A DNA stretch of 64,000 bases. Origin: an uncultured Finegoldia sp. (lineage in GTDB: Bacteria > Bacillota > Clostridia > Tissierellales > Peptoniphilaceae). Shown piece by piece: positions 23,802 through 32,496 of this stretch (the stretch's first letter is position 1; the number at the start of each line of letters is the position of its first letter). Location of the stretch: assembly GCF_900766215.1 (NCBI RefSeq), contig NZ_CAAFUQ010000057.1, positions 1 through 64,000 on the forward strand, in the 5' to 3' direction. The notes under the pieces are model-generated. The model saw only the letters and a list, made by a program, of their open reading frames with translations. It was not told where the DNA came from and made no database searches. A program made the translations under genes and the position numbers.

Positions 23802-24155
23802 ATGATTAAAAAATTGTTTGGCTTGAAGAACGAAATACCTACATTGTGGTATGCTTTTTTTAACAAACAAACACCATTATTATCGAAAATCGTATTGGCA
23901 TTGTCAGTGCTTTACGTAGTCAGCCCTGTGGATTTCGTGCCGGATTTCGTTGCAGGATTGGGAATCTTGGATGACTTAATCCTCGCTCCATCATTAATGA
24001 TGGTCGCAAAGAAATTCATCCCCGAAGACATCATCGGCACCAGTGAACAAAAAGTAGAACAACTAAACTCCAAACTAAAAATAGTTGGAATTGTCGTAGG
24101 AGTGGGGATACTACTATTGATAAGCTTTTTGATTTACAAAAATGTGGTGAAATAG
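23802..24155 (+). CDS. YkvA-like DUF1232 membrane protein
   Basis: This 117-residue protein contains the DUF1232/YkvA block from about residue 28: LLSKIVLALSVLYVVSPVDFVPDF followed by GILDDLILAP. A C-terminal helix (about 92-112) follows a short charged linker. The function is unknown; the family is widespread as small membrane proteins. A GAGGTGAGTA ribosome binding site precedes the ATG, and an extended -10 (TGGTATAAT, 23776-23784) marks its own promoter. A terminator follows at 24180. Confidence 0.88.
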   Translation: MIKKLFGLKNEIPTLWYAFFNKQTPLLSKIVLALSVLYVVSPVDFVPDFVAGLGILDDLILAPSLMMVAKKFIPEDIIGTSEQKVEQLNSKLKIVGIVVGVGILLLISFLIYKNVVK

Positions 24156-24179
24156 TTATTGAAATTTTAAATAAATCTA

Positions 24180-24205
24180 AGCGCGCTGTGTGGCGTGCTT
24201 TTTTT
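24180..24205 (+). terminator. Terminator after the YkvA-like gene
   Basis: AGCGCGC (24180-24186) pairs with GCGTGCT (24193-24199) around TGTGTG, followed by seven T residues. Confidence 0.88.
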
Positions 24206-24231
24206 ATGGTATGATAGTTTTGAGGTGAGAT

Positions 24232-24771
24232 ATGGAAAAGTTTAATGTGAACAAAGACGATATGATAATTTTGTTGATTGATTTGCAAGAAAAATTGGTG
24301 CCTGTTCTTCACGACATTGAATACGTGCTTAATCACACGAAGGCTGTGTTGGAGATGGCAAGAATTTACGACATTCCTGTGATTACAACACGTCAATATC
24401 CGAAAGGACTTGGAGATACTGTAGAATGTTTGAAGGAATACGAAACGAAGGTGTTCGACAAGGTAGATTTTACTGCAAAGCTTGATGATGTTATGAAAGC
24501 TATCGAAAAAACTGGAAGGAAACAAATCGTAGTTGTCGGAGCTGAAACTCACATTTGTGTATACCAAACGATACGTGATTTGATTGACGAATATAAAATG
24601 ATTGTGCTTGAAGATTGCGTTACAAGCAGACGTGTTGAAAATAAAATGAATGCTATCAAAAATTTTAGGGAGATGGACTGTTTGGTAATCAATTCTGAAA
24701 CGTTGATTTTCGATATTTTGAAAAGGGCGGGAAGTCCTGAATTTAAAACTTTGTCGAAACTAATCAAATAA
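24232..24771 (+). CDS. Isochorismatase-like cysteine hydrolase
   Basis: This 179-residue cytoplasmic protein of the isochorismatase-like superfamily would hydrolyse an amide or related bond through a D-K-C triad. Visible are the Asp in ILLIDLQEKLVPVL (about residue 19), a Lys in DFTAKLDD (near 83) and the nucleophile Cys in VVGAETHICVYQT (near 107). The preceding ITTRQYPKGLG segment is also typical. The substrate is unknown and the group also includes nicotinamidase-like enzymes. It is monocistronic: an extended -10 (TGG-TATGAT, 24207-24215) lies upstream and a strong terminator downstream. Confidence 0.88.
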   Translation: MEKFNVNKDDMIILLIDLQEKLVPVLHDIEYVLNHTKAVLEMARIYDIPVITTRQYPKGLGDTVECLKEYETKVFDKVDFTAKLDDVMKAIEKTGRKQIVVVGAETHICVYQTIRDLIDEYKMIVLEDCVTSRRVENKMNAIKNFREMDCLVINSETLIFDILKRAGSPEFKTLSKLIK

Positions 24772-24777
24772 AAAATA

Positions 24778-24818
24778 AATCCAACTTTACTTACTGAAAA
24801 GCAAAGTTGGATTTTTTT
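24778..24818. terminator. Terminator between convergent genes
   Basis: AATCCAACTTT (24778-24788) and AAAGTTGGATT (24803-24813) pair perfectly and are followed by seven T residues on the plus strand. It serves the plus gene, and possibly also the convergent minus gene whose stop it overlaps. Confidence 0.88.
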
Positions 24819-25965
24819 ATCCTAACAATAAATACAAGAAATGTGCGCTGATTCCAGCTGCTATTCCTCCGATTGTGTGAGATAGAATTGCTTTTGGTGC
24901 GAGTTTTCTGGCGTCTAATGTGTCCATCATTCCAACATGTGTGGACAAATATCCTGACCAACACATTCCAAGGGCTGTGAAAACAGCGATATCATTTCCA
25001 GTGATTAAATTTTTCTCCAATAATTTTGGAACGAGTCCAAGCGCTGCTCCGACACTTCCCAAAGCTGTAAGTGGAAATGCAATGCATTCTGATGAGGTGA
25101 ACCCAAACAATGGTTTCAAAATGGGATTTAGCAATGCTCCAAGTTTTGGAATCAAACCGACTCCTTCATAAGCAGCACCAGTATAGACTACGGTTCCGTT
25201 TTCAACAGTTCCAGTTGATGTGAGAATCATAACCAACGTACAAATAACAACAACTCCAGGAATAATGTCCATCCCAGCTTGTACACCAGATTTTCCACCC
25301 TCAAGCATTGAATTCAAAATTCTTTCCATCAAAGTCAAATCTTCTTTTTTATCTAAGATTTGTTCTTCTTCAAATTCCACTTGCTCATCTGTATCGGCGT
25401 AGAATTTTTTCGTGAAATGCATCATAATTCTAACGGATACCACAGAGCCCACGACTGCTCCCAAAACTCCAAGGGATGCCGCCTTGAAAAATTCCGTACC
25501 ATTTCCAAGTGAAGACATAAAAGTCCACACGATAAATCCCATCCCGAACGATGTTCCCAAATTGCACAACGTAGGAAGCTGATAATTCTTGAAATATTTG
25601 GCAAATCCTTTGTCCTTTGCAAGTCCAATGATTGCCGGATTATCCGACAAGAACGTCGTCAATATTCCAAGCGCCGCAGCCCCAGGCAAATTGTAAAGTG
25701 GTTTCATTATAGGGCTGATGATTTTGTTGATTAGTGCAATAACTCCAAATTCGCTTAAAAGCTTGGACAACGCACCTGTTAAAACTGCGATTGCCATTAT
25801 GAAAAACACAGTGTTAAGCAGCAAATCGTGCGCTGTTTTCATCAAAGTATTGAACATATTGCCAAGACCCATAACTTTTGCAATGTAGCCGAAAAGTCCG
25901 AAAACGACAGCGATTGTCACAAAAGATTCCAGCGAAAATTCACTTTGTTTTTTAGTTTTCTCCAT
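24817..25965 (-). CDS. Nucleoside recognition (gate) domain membrane protein
   Basis: This membrane protein of about 382 residues has some ten helices. Two segments match the nucleoside-recognition/gate domain found in nucleoside transporters and spore maturation proteins: the part around LTTFLSDNPAIIGLAKDKGF and the second-half SSECIAFPLTALGSVGAALGLVP. Its transported substrate is not known. The first ATG in frame (25977) lacks a ribosome binding site, while AATGGAGAATTTT places GGAG six bases before the ATG at 25965, which I therefore choose. It stands alone on the minus strand between unrelated genes. Confidence 0.8.
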   Translation of the reverse strand: MEKTKKQSEFSLESFVTIAVVFGLFGYIAKVMGLGNMFNTLMKTAHDLLLNTVFFIMAIAVLTGALSKLLSEFGVIALINKIISPIMKPLYNLPGAAALGILTTFLSDNPAIIGLAKDKGFAKYFKNYQLPTLCNLGTSFGMGFIVWTFMSSLGNGTEFFKAASLGVLGAVVGSVVSVRIMMHFTKKFYADTDEQVEFEEEQILDKKEDLTLMERILNSMLEGGKSGVQAGMDIIPGVVVICTLVMILTSTGTVENGTVVYTGAAYEGVGLIPKLGALLNPILKPLFGFTSSECIAFPLTALGSVGAALGLVPKLLEKNLITGNDIAVFTALGMCWSGYLSTHVGMMDTLDARKLAPKAILSHTIGGIAAGISAHFLYLLLG

Positions 25966-26025
25966 AAAATTCTCCATTAAAAAGTATAATATATAATTCT
26001 AATGTATTTCAGCTTAAAATTCAAA

Positions 26026-26802
26026 CTACAACACGACATCTCTAATAAAACTAATCAGCAATAAATGCGTTGGATAGAAAATGTAGAATGCCCATTTGTT
26101 GATGTTGCCTTTTTTGCCGTTGTAAAAGTGAATGATAGGAATCGACAGATACACGAACAAATACATATACGCTTCGAAAAAATACCCGAACAATATCGCT
26201 ATGTAAGTGTTCCTTCTGGAAGACGAGCCCAAATACAACAAAAATACCGCTAAAATTCCAAGCATAGAATAGTCTGTGTGGTAGTAATTGGCGATTACAC
26301 AGAATATGGCTATGGAAATTAGCTTGAAAATCGTCTTTATTAAATTTGATTGGTCGAATTTATCGATTTTTTCTACGACAAATATAAGACATGCAGAAAG
26401 TGCCAACGTGAAGAACACATTTTGGTGATAAAAATCAAACATTTCACCACTAATCGCCAAATCAAACGGAATTTCCGAAATAATCGCAAAGGAAAACAAC
26501 CTTACGATGTATTTCTCCACGCTTCTGGTTAGAAACATTCCATTTACGATTAAAAATGCGAAAATCGGAAACGCAATTCTTCCGATAAAAAGCATTAATG
26601 CTCCAACAGTGACTCTCCAGTCAGATGATGTGAGTGTCATCGTAGGATAAATGTTGAATTTTTGAAGCATATTGCATTGCACAATGTGACTGATAAGCAT
26701 GGATATACAGGCGATTACTTTAAGTCCAGAACTTGATATTCCATTGTCTCTGTGCCAAATATCCAAATAATGTTGCCTTTGGGTTTCAGTTAAAAGTTGC
26801 AT
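26026..26802 (-). CDS. TraX family membrane protein
   Basis: This 258-residue integral membrane protein has about seven helices. The N-terminus SSGLKVIACISMLISHI is typical of TraX-like proteins, which are distantly related to membrane acyltransferases and are named after the F-pilin acetylase. IGRIAFPIFAFLIVNGMF and the loop SEIPFDLA are also typical blocks. In Gram-positives the substrate is unknown and no conjugation genes are near, so the name reflects sequence family only. A ribosome binding site (AAGGAGATTATC) precedes the ATG on the minus strand. It reads away from the ArsD-like gene at 26885. Confidence 0.85.
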   Translation of the reverse strand: MQLLTETQRQHYLDIWHRDNGISSSGLKVIACISMLISHIVQCNMLQKFNIYPTMTLTSSDWRVTVGALMLFIGRIAFPIFAFLIVNGMFLTRSVEKYIVRLFSFAIISEIPFDLAISGEMFDFYHQNVFFTLALSACLIFVVEKIDKFDQSNLIKTIFKLISIAIFCVIANYYHTDYSMLGILAVFLLYLGSSSRRNTYIAILFGYFFEAYMYLFVYLSIPIIHFYNGKKGNINKWAFYIFYPTHLLLISFIRDVVL

Positions 26803-26859
26803 GATAATCTCCTTGAATTTGTTACAACTATTTTATCACAAATAAAGCACATTATTATC

Positions 26860-26868
26860 TGATATAAT
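26860..26868 (+). promoter_or_regulatory. Extended -10 promoter of the ArsD-like gene
   Basis: TGATATAAT lies 8 bases before the AGGTGATAGT ribosome binding site. No clear -35 is visible. Confidence 0.65.
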
Positions 26869-26884
26869 TATAATAGGTGATAGT

Positions 26885-27223
26885 ATGAAAATGATGATTT
26901 TTGAGAACAAAGTAGACGAGAATAATTTGTTCGAAAATGAAATGGATAATAGAAATTCTGCGATGTTGTCATTTTTCTTGGAAAAATTGAAGACGAAGAA
27001 GGTAGTTGTCGACAGGTTCAAATTAAACAAGAATCCCGAAATATTCGAACAACAGGGGATTGCACAGAAAATTGATGACGGAATGAAACTTCCAATCACA
27101 GTTGTAGATGGAAAAGTTGTGCTTTCGGGAAGATATCCAAAAAGTTACGAAATATTGGATTTCCTTCACATCGACAGAAATATTTTCAATCAAGCTTATG
27201 TCAACGATAAGCGTAAATTCTGA
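26885..27223 (+). CDS. ArsD-like protein lacking all cysteines
   Basis: This 112-residue soluble protein follows the layout of ArsD, the arsenic metallochaperone and repressor. It has an MxxIFE-type start, then KKVVVDRFKLNKNPEIFEQQGIA, LPITVVDGKVVLSGRYP and a YEILDFLHI end. Classic ArsD binds As(III) through Cys12, Cys13 and Cys18. This protein has no cysteine at any position, and the region that should hold them reads ENKVDENNLFENE. It cannot be a thiol chaperone of the known kind. No arsA, arsB or arsR gene is adjacent; the only other arsenic gene in the window is arsM, 28 kb away. It is monocistronic with its own promoter. Confidence 0.75.
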   Translation: MKMMIFENKVDENNLFENEMDNRNSAMLSFFLEKLKTKKVVVDRFKLNKNPEIFEQQGIAQKIDDGMKLPITVVDGKVVLSGRYPKSYEILDFLHIDRNIFNQAYVNDKRKF

Positions 27224-27252
27224 TAAGATTTGTTCCTAAGTTTTAGGAAAAC

Positions 27253-27278
27253 AAAAAACCTGTGACAATCACAGGTTT
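27253..27278 (-). terminator. Terminator of the glutamine amidotransferase gene
   Basis: AAACCTGTGA (27256-27265) and TCACAGGTTT (27269-27278) pair across a 3-nt loop. The T tract lies on the minus-strand side (27253-27258). Confidence 0.85.
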
Positions 27279-27283
27279 ACATA

Positions 27284-27973
27284 TTATTGTATTGAATTTA
27301 AAAACATTTTGACAATTTCGTGGCCTTGTTTCAAAGTATCCAACGCCATTTCGGGATGGTATTGCACTCCCAAGAAAAATTTCTTGTCCTTAGCATACGC
27401 TGCCTCAACAATTCCGTCCTTTGATTTTTGTAACACTTTAAGATTTTCTGCCACATCTTTGATTGCTTGATGATGAAGGCTATTCACATAAAATCTGTCG
27501 CCAAATTTTTCTTTGAACATTCCATAATTTGTAACCTCGTGAACCAAATCATTGTATGGTTTGTCTTGAGAGTGAATGATGGAGATGTCCTTTTGTTTTT
27601 TCAAATCCTGATACAAAGTTCCGCCCAAATACACATTCATTATTTGTAGTCCACGACAAATTCCCAATGTTGGAATGTCCTTTTTGTAGCAAATATCCAT
27701 CAGATTAAATTCCAATTCATCGCGTACATTTGATGAAATTCCACATTCCAAAATCTTGTCTTCGTTGTAATATGACGGAGCGACATCAAGTCCACCTGTG
27801 AACACGATTCCGTCCAATCTGTCCACGATTTCTTCTAGGAATTTCCTATCGGAATTGAAAGGAAGAATCACTGCGTAAGCTCCGTTTCTTTCGATAAGTT
27901 CAATGTATTTTCTAAGCATAAAAAGTCTGTTTTCTGCCACATCATAAAGTGGTGTAAGTCCTATTATTTTCAT
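27284..27973 (-). CDS. Class I glutamine amidotransferase-like hydrolase (PuuD-type)
   Basis: This 229-residue cytoplasmic enzyme belongs to the gamma-glutamyl-gamma-aminobutyrate hydrolase type of peptidase C26. The catalytic cysteine sits in LGICRGLQIMNVYLGG (near residue 104), and the His-Glu pair in FLGVQYHPEMALD near the C-terminus. The GIVFTGGLDVAPSYYNE segment forms the oxyanion-side loop typical of PuuD. Such enzymes release GABA or related amines from gamma-glutamyl conjugates. No putrescine-utilisation genes are near, so the natural substrate is uncertain. GGAGGAAATATG is the ribosome binding site. Confidence 0.9.
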   Translation of the reverse strand: MKIIGLTPLYDVAENRLFMLRKYIELIERNGAYAVILPFNSDRKFLEEIVDRLDGIVFTGGLDVAPSYYNEDKILECGISSNVRDELEFNLMDICYKKDIPTLGICRGLQIMNVYLGGTLYQDLKKQKDISIIHSQDKPYNDLVHEVTNYGMFKEKFGDRFYVNSLHHQAIKDVAENLKVLQKSKDGIVEAAYAKDKKFFLGVQYHPEMALDTLKQGHEIVKMFLNSIQ

Positions 27974-28031
27974 ATTTCCTCCAATTATATTTCAATATTA
28001 TTATATCAAAGATAAAACAAAAACACATTTT

Positions 28032-28059
28032 TTGATTAAATCAACAAAAGTGCTATAAT
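28032..28059 (+). promoter_or_regulatory. Promoter of tRNA-Ser
   Basis: TTGATT (28032-28037) and TATAAT (28054-28059) are 16 bases apart, with a TGC extended -10 motif. Confidence 0.7.
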
Positions 28060-28071
28060 ATTATTATATTT

Positions 28072-28161
28072 GGAGAAATATCGAAGTGGTCATAACGGGG
28101 CGCACTCGAAATGCGTTTGGGATTATTTCCCACGTGGGTTCGAATCCCACTTTCTCCGCCA
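28072..28161 (+). tRNA. tRNA-Ser (anticodon CGA)
   Basis: A 90-nt cloverleaf can be drawn with acceptor GGAGAAA/TTTCTCC, discriminator G and encoded CCA. The anticodon loop is CTCGAAA (anticodon CGA reading TCG). There is a long variable arm (GGGATTATTTCCC) as expected for a serine tRNA, and T-loop TTCGAAT. It has its own promoter and terminator. Confidence 0.97.
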
Positions 28162-28169
28162 AAACAAAG

Positions 28170-28200
28170 ACAGATAGCTGTAATTAGCTATCTGTTTTTT
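28170..28200 (+). terminator. Terminator of tRNA-Ser
   Basis: ACAGATAGCT (28170-28179) and AGCTATCTGT (28186-28195) pair perfectly, followed by T residues. Confidence 0.9.
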
Positions 28201-28223
28201 AATTGGCACTTAAAAAGTACTAT

Positions 28224-29135
28224 TTATTGTGCTGTTATTTCTTTTTTCTTCAAGAACGAAAGTTTTGTCTCGCTGACAAGAATTGCTGCGAATATGAATA
28301 CAAATCCGATTACTGAGAAAACTGTCAATGATTCGATTCCGATAAGTACAGGAATTAAAATTCCAAATATTGACTCGAATCCCAAAATAATTGCAGCAGT
28401 GGATGGGTTTGTGTATTTTTGTCCGATGTTTTGAAGTAATAGTGCAACGGCAGTACACATTACAGCTAAGTACAATAATTCCATCACAGATCTTGAAGTT
28501 ACGACAAGATTTGAATTGTCTTCTACTACAATTGTAGTTATCCAAGACAACACAGCAGCCATTATAAATTGCAATATCGTCATGACGATAGGGTCACGAT
28601 CTTTTGCAAGGGCGCTTACTGCGATGATGTGCGATGCGAACAATAATCCGCTAAGTAAAGCCAGTAAATCTCCAAGCCATGCCAATGGATTATCCACATG
28701 AGAACTTGATCCTGAAAGCGATATGAAAAATATTCCAGTTATACACAAAGCTGCCGCCGACAAATTATATCGGTCTGGTCTTTGCTTGAATACAATCCAA
28801 CCCAAAAACGGTACGATTACGCAATAAGATGCAGACAAGAATCCGCTTCTACCAGGATCTGCGAATTTTACCCCCAAAGTTTGTGATGAATACGCCATGA
28901 ACAAAAATATTCCTATCAAAAGTCCGTTTTTTATGTCGTCATATTTTGCTTGGCGAAGTCTCTTCCAGAAAATGATTGATAATAAAATAGCTGCCAACGT
29001 AAATCTTATCGCCAAAATAAAGTTGGGATTGAATGTTTTGGAAGATTGCTTAACCACAGTCAAAGAACTTCCCCAAAGGATAGCTACTATTAATAACGCT
29101 AATTTAGCAAGTAAATTTGCTTTCTTTTTATCCAT
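28224..29135 (-). CDS. EamA/DMT family transporter
   Basis: This 303-residue membrane protein has ten helices in two EamA repeats, the drug/metabolite transporter fold. The opening ALLIVAILWGSSLTVVKQSSK and FILAIRFTLAAILLSIIF are characteristic, and the second repeat starts near residue 150 (WLGDLLALLSGLLFASHIIAVS). It ends with a basic tail (LSFLKKKEITAQ). Exported or imported metabolites cannot be inferred. It is monocistronic; AGGAGGAAAAA precedes the ATG on the minus strand. Confidence 0.9.
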   Translation of the reverse strand: MDKKKANLLAKLALLIVAILWGSSLTVVKQSSKTFNPNFILAIRFTLAAILLSIIFWKRLRQAKYDDIKNGLLIGIFLFMAYSSQTLGVKFADPGRSGFLSASYCVIVPFLGWIVFKQRPDRYNLSAAALCITGIFFISLSGSSSHVDNPLAWLGDLLALLSGLLFASHIIAVSALAKDRDPIVMTILQFIMAAVLSWITTIVVEDNSNLVVTSRSVMELLYLAVMCTAVALLLQNIGQKYTNPSTAAIILGFESIFGILIPVLIGIESLTVFSVIGFVFIFAAILVSETKLSFLKKKEITAQ

Positions 29136-29209
29136 TTTTTCCTCCTCTTATTTAATTTCAGATATATTATCCCAGTTTTCTGATGATTTGTAAACACCTA
29201 AAATAACGC

Positions 29210-29235
29210 AAAAAAAAAGGAGGATTGCTCCTCCT
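29210..29235 (-). terminator. Terminator of msrAB
   Basis: AGGAGGA (29218-29224) and TCCTCCT (29229-29235) pair, and a run of eight T residues lies on the minus-strand 3' side. Confidence 0.9.
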
Positions 29236-29250
29236 AGTAATTTCAAAAAA

Positions 29251-30195
29251 TTATACGAATGGAATATACTTAGCGTATCCTTCTTCTTCCATCTTTTCTA
29301 ATGGGACAAATCTCAAACTTGCGCCATTAATACAATATCTAAGACCGCCCTTTTCGCTAGGACCATCATCGAACACATGACCCAAATGGCTGTCAGCCTG
29401 CTTACTTCTAACCTCAGTTCGAACTCTGGATAATTTGTGATCATCAGAATAATTTACAGAACTTGATGTAATAGTTTTAGTAAATGATGGCCAACCGCAG
29501 CCAGCATCGTATTTGTCCTTTGAAGAAAACAAAGGCTCACCACTTACGATGTCGACGTAGATTCCTCTTTCATCAAAATCATTAAAGCTAGATGTGTGAG
29601 GGCGTTCAGTAGCCTCATTTTGAGTTACCCTGTAACTTACATCGGACAATTTTTCCTTCATTTCTTCATCACTCATCTTCTTGTATTCAGTCGTATCCAA
29701 ACTTTCATCAAAAGCATTCAAATTAACGTGACAATATCCGCCGGGATTTTTGTCCAAATAATCTTGGTGATAATCTTCTGCCAACACGAAGTTTTGTAAT
29801 TTTTCGACCAAAACAGTTAGCTTTTCATCGTATTTTGTTTGAATGTAATTCATAACAGAATTGATTATTTCCAAATCTTTTTCATCTTCGTAGAAAATTC
29901 CAGTTCGATATTGTTCACCAACATCATTTCCTTGCTTATTCACAGAAATAGGATTAATAATTCTGAAATAATGAAGTAAAATTTCAGCCAAATCCAACCT
30001 GTTTTTATCATAGACAATTCTCACTGTCTCTGCGTGATGAGTTTGTTTTACTCTTCTATAATCAGTGTCTGTTCCATCGCCATTTGCATAGCCAGTGTCA
30101 GTGTCTATTACACCGTTTAATTTTTTGAAATAAGCTTCCACTCCCCAAAAACATCCACCAGCCAAATAAATCGTACTTTTTTCAATAAATCTCAT
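29251..30195 (-). CDS. msrAB: Peptide methionine sulfoxide reductase MsrA-MsrB fusion
   Basis: This 314-residue bifunctional enzyme repairs both S and R forms of methionine sulfoxide. The MsrA domain (about 5-160) has the catalytic motif [11 protein letters not shown] near residue 15. A linker leads to the MsrB domain (about 170-312). That domain contains [10 protein letters not shown] and the catalytic cysteine in [13 protein letters not shown] near residue 297. The zinc-binding CxxC pairs of many MsrB proteins are not obvious. No signal peptide is present, so it acts in the cytoplasm. It has its own terminator and AGAGGTGTAAT as ribosome binding site. Confidence 0.96.
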   Translation of the reverse strand: MRFIEKSTIYLAGGCFWGVEAYFKKLNGVIDTDTGYANGDGTDTDYRRVKQTHHAETVRIVYDKNRLDLAEILLHYFRIINPISVNKQGNDVGEQYRTGIFYEDEKDLEIINSVMNYIQTKYDEKLTVLVEKLQNFVLAEDYHQDYLDKNPGGYCHVNLNAFDESLDTTEYKKMSDEEMKEKLSDVSYRVTQNEATERPHTSSFNDFDERGIYVDIVSGEPLFSSKDKYDAGCGWPSFTKTITSSSVNYSDDHKLSRVRTEVRSKQADSHLGHVFDDGPSEKGGLRYCINGASLRFVPLEKMEEEGYAKYIPFV

Positions 30196-30261
30196 ATTAC
30201 ACCTCTTACAAAATTATACCCAGTTAAATATTTTTTATTCAACAGAAAATTTTGCGCATAC

Positions 30262-30286
30262 AAAAAGCAGCTTATTAAAAGCTGCT
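30262..30286 (-). terminator. Terminator of the radical SAM gene
   Basis: AGCAGCTT (30266-30273) and AAGCTGCT (30279-30286) pair around a 5-nt loop. T residues follow on the minus strand. Confidence 0.85.
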
Positions 30287-30294
30287 CATTGAAA

Positions 30295-31692
30295 TTATTT
30301 TGATTTCATTGTTTCTTGGCGATTCATTGTGTGATATGAACCTTTAAATCTTTCCTTCTTAGGACTTTTGTCCCAGATTTCTTCTGCTTCAACTTCCCAG
30401 TTTTTCGCATATTCATCGCAGTTACCACAAAGTGAATCTACAGTTTGCTTAGATTCCAAATCAGTAGATTTTGCATCAGTGCTATGAACCATTTCTCTAA
30501 GTTCGTTTGGATTTTCAAGCATTGGGCAAGGCATCAACATATTATCGTTGAATGGTTGACCGTCGTGATATTTTGTAAATAGGGGAGCTCTCAAACAATC
30601 CAACAAAGATTTTTCTCTGATATTAGAATCGCTGTAGTGAATGAAAACGCAAGGTTCCACATCGCCGGATGCATTAATGTGAAGATATCTTCTTCCACCT
30701 GCAATACAACCTCCAACATATTCAGCATCGTTTTGGAAATCCAATGCGAATAATGGTTTTTCTGCTCTATATTTTCTTAGCCTTTCGATAGTTTGTTTTC
30801 TTTGTTCAGGAGTAGGTAGTAAATCAGTTACAGCAGCATTTCCAACTGGCATGTAGTGGAAGTACCACACGAAATATGCACCTAACTCTATTAGGTAATC
30901 GTAGTATTCTTCGCTTGTAATTGAATCAAAGTTTTGTGAAGTATAGCAGCAAGAAATACCGTAAATCAAATGACGTTCTTGTAGCATCTTCATTGCTTTG
31001 ATTACTTTTTTATAAACACCCTCTCCACGTCTACCGTCAGTTGCTTCTTCAAAACCTTCAAGTGAAATCGCAGGAATGAAATTACCAACTCTTTGCATTT
31101 CGTCTACGAAATCTTCGTCAATTAAAGTTGCATTAGTAAATGATAAGAATACACAGTCGTTGTGTTTTTCACACAATTTGATCAAATCATCTTTACGCAC
31201 AAGAGGTTCACCGCCTGTGTATATGTACATATAAGTTCCCAATTCTTTTCCTTGAGTGATGATAGAATCAATCTCATCATAGCTTAGGTTTTGTTTGTAG
31301 CCGTATTCAGCAGCCCAACATCCAGTACATTTTAAGTTACATGCAGATGTAGGATCCAACAAAATTGCCCAAGGGATATTACAATTGTATTCTTCTCTGT
31401 ATTTTTGTTGAGTTTGCCATCCCAAAACAGACGCATTCATAAAAAAGTTATACGCTACTTTTTTCATTTGTTTTTTGTCAACTTCTTGGAAAATTTTCAT
31501 CACAAAACTATGGTAAGGGTGATTTTCGTCTTCAAAAACTTCCCTTATAATTTTAATTTGAGGCGCGAAATCTCCGTGTGAAAGGTTTTCTGCCCATTCG
31601 ACTAATTGTACCCCTCGTTTTTGAGGATCTTTCGCAACGTAATCGAATACCTTATCAAATCCATATCTTTTTCCAGCTTCTATAATTTTCAT
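30295..31692 (-). CDS. Radical SAM protein with SPASM-like C-terminal cysteines
   Basis: This 465-residue protein carries a radical SAM cluster motif CNLKCTGC (Cx3Cx2C) near residue 118, followed by YIYTGGEPLVRKDDL. A C-terminal set of cysteines (GGCIAGGRRYLHINASGDVEPC, later CPM, then SLCGNC near 435) probably binds auxiliary Fe-S clusters as in SPASM proteins. The first 100 residues form an extra helical domain. Such proteins often modify peptides or enzymes, but I know no role for this subfamily. A TetR regulator lies upstream on the same strand, and AGATATATCT at 31737-31746 in the gap is a possible operator. Confidence 0.78.
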   Translation of the reverse strand: MKIIEAGKRYGFDKVFDYVAKDPQKRGVQLVEWAENLSHGDFAPQIKIIREVFEDENHPYHSFVMKIFQEVDKKQMKKVAYNFFMNASVLGWQTQQKYREEYNCNIPWAILLDPTSACNLKCTGCWAAEYGYKQNLSYDEIDSIITQGKELGTYMYIYTGGEPLVRKDDLIKLCEKHNDCVFLSFTNATLIDEDFVDEMQRVGNFIPAISLEGFEEATDGRRGEGVYKKVIKAMKMLQERHLIYGISCCYTSQNFDSITSEEYYDYLIELGAYFVWYFHYMPVGNAAVTDLLPTPEQRKQTIERLRKYRAEKPLFALDFQNDAEYVGGCIAGGRRYLHINASGDVEPCVFIHYSDSNIREKSLLDCLRAPLFTKYHDGQPFNDNMLMPCPMLENPNELREMVHSTDAKSTDLESKQTVDSLCGNCDEYAKNWEVEAEEIWDKSPKKERFKGSYHTMNRQETMKSK

Positions 31693-31842
31693 ATAACCAC
31701 CTTTTCATATATTAAAATTTTTAGAACTATCCTGTTAGATATATCTCTTAACTTCATTGTATCTCAAACGTTAATCAAAGTCTTTGGACAAAATAGTGTA
31801 TTTGCCTAAAATTCTAACAAAAATGAAAAAAAATCTAAAAAA

Positions 31843-32400
31843 TTAATTCATTTTACTCCTAGTTAATGAAGATTTAACAGTATCTTTTAATAAAAATCCT
31901 ATCCTTTTTATTTTTTTCTCGATATCCTCATCCATTCCTGAAGTTAGCCATCTGATAACCAAATCCGTAATTGCACTTTGGAAGAATTTAATAATAATCT
32001 CCTTGTCATCCTTCTTTGCATGAATCTCCTTGTCCACATTTTCTATGTAGTTTCTCATAATTTGTCCCGATTTATTGTACAAATAATCAGACAGTGTTTT
32101 TCTAGAAATAGAATTGTAAATGTGATAAATCGCGGTTTTGTTATCAATAGCAAACTGCATTTCTTCGATAAAATTATCCTCCCACGACATATCCTCTGAC
32201 TCATCCAATACCTTCTGTAATCTGATCTCAAAAATCGTGTCTATGATTTGATTCAAATCTTTGAAATGATAATAAATAGTGTTTCTGTTGATTCCACATT
32301 CTTCAGCTAGTTTTCCCACCGTAATTTTATTCAGAGGTATTCTGTTGAGAAGATTAATTAAATTTTCCATTATCATTTTCTTCGTGTAATCCGCGTTCAT
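31843..32400 (-). CDS. TetR/AcrR family transcriptional regulator
   Basis: This 185-residue regulator has an N-terminal helix-turn-helix: ITVGKLAEECGINRNTIYYHFKDLNQIIDTIFE at about residues 25-57. The ligand-binding half is helical and of the DhaS-like type with a basic end. It is transcribed toward the radical SAM gene 150 bases downstream and may control it. The gap holds AGATATATCT within GTTAGATATATCTCTTAAC as a candidate binding site. GGGGGAGTTT precedes the ATG. The ligand is unknown. Confidence 0.88.
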   Translation of the reverse strand: MNADYTKKMIMENLINLLNRIPLNKITVGKLAEECGINRNTIYYHFKDLNQIIDTIFEIRLQKVLDESEDMSWEDNFIEEMQFAIDNKTAIYHIYNSISRKTLSDYLYNKSGQIMRNYIENVDKEIHAKKDDKEIIIKFFQSAITDLVIRWLTSGMDEDIEKKIKRIGFLLKDTVKSSLTRSKMN

Positions 32401-32451
32401 AAACTCCCCCTTTTAACATAATCATATTCCAAATCCAGAAAAATTTCCACC

Positions 32452-32486
32452 AAAAAAACTAGCTACTAAAACAAATTAGTAGCTAG
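32452..32486 (-). terminator. Terminator of the AhpD-like gene
   Basis: CTAGCTACTAA (32459-32469) and TTAGTAGCTAG (32476-32486) pair perfectly, with seven T residues on the minus-strand 3' side. Confidence 0.9.
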
Positions 32487-32496
32487 CTTTGCACAC

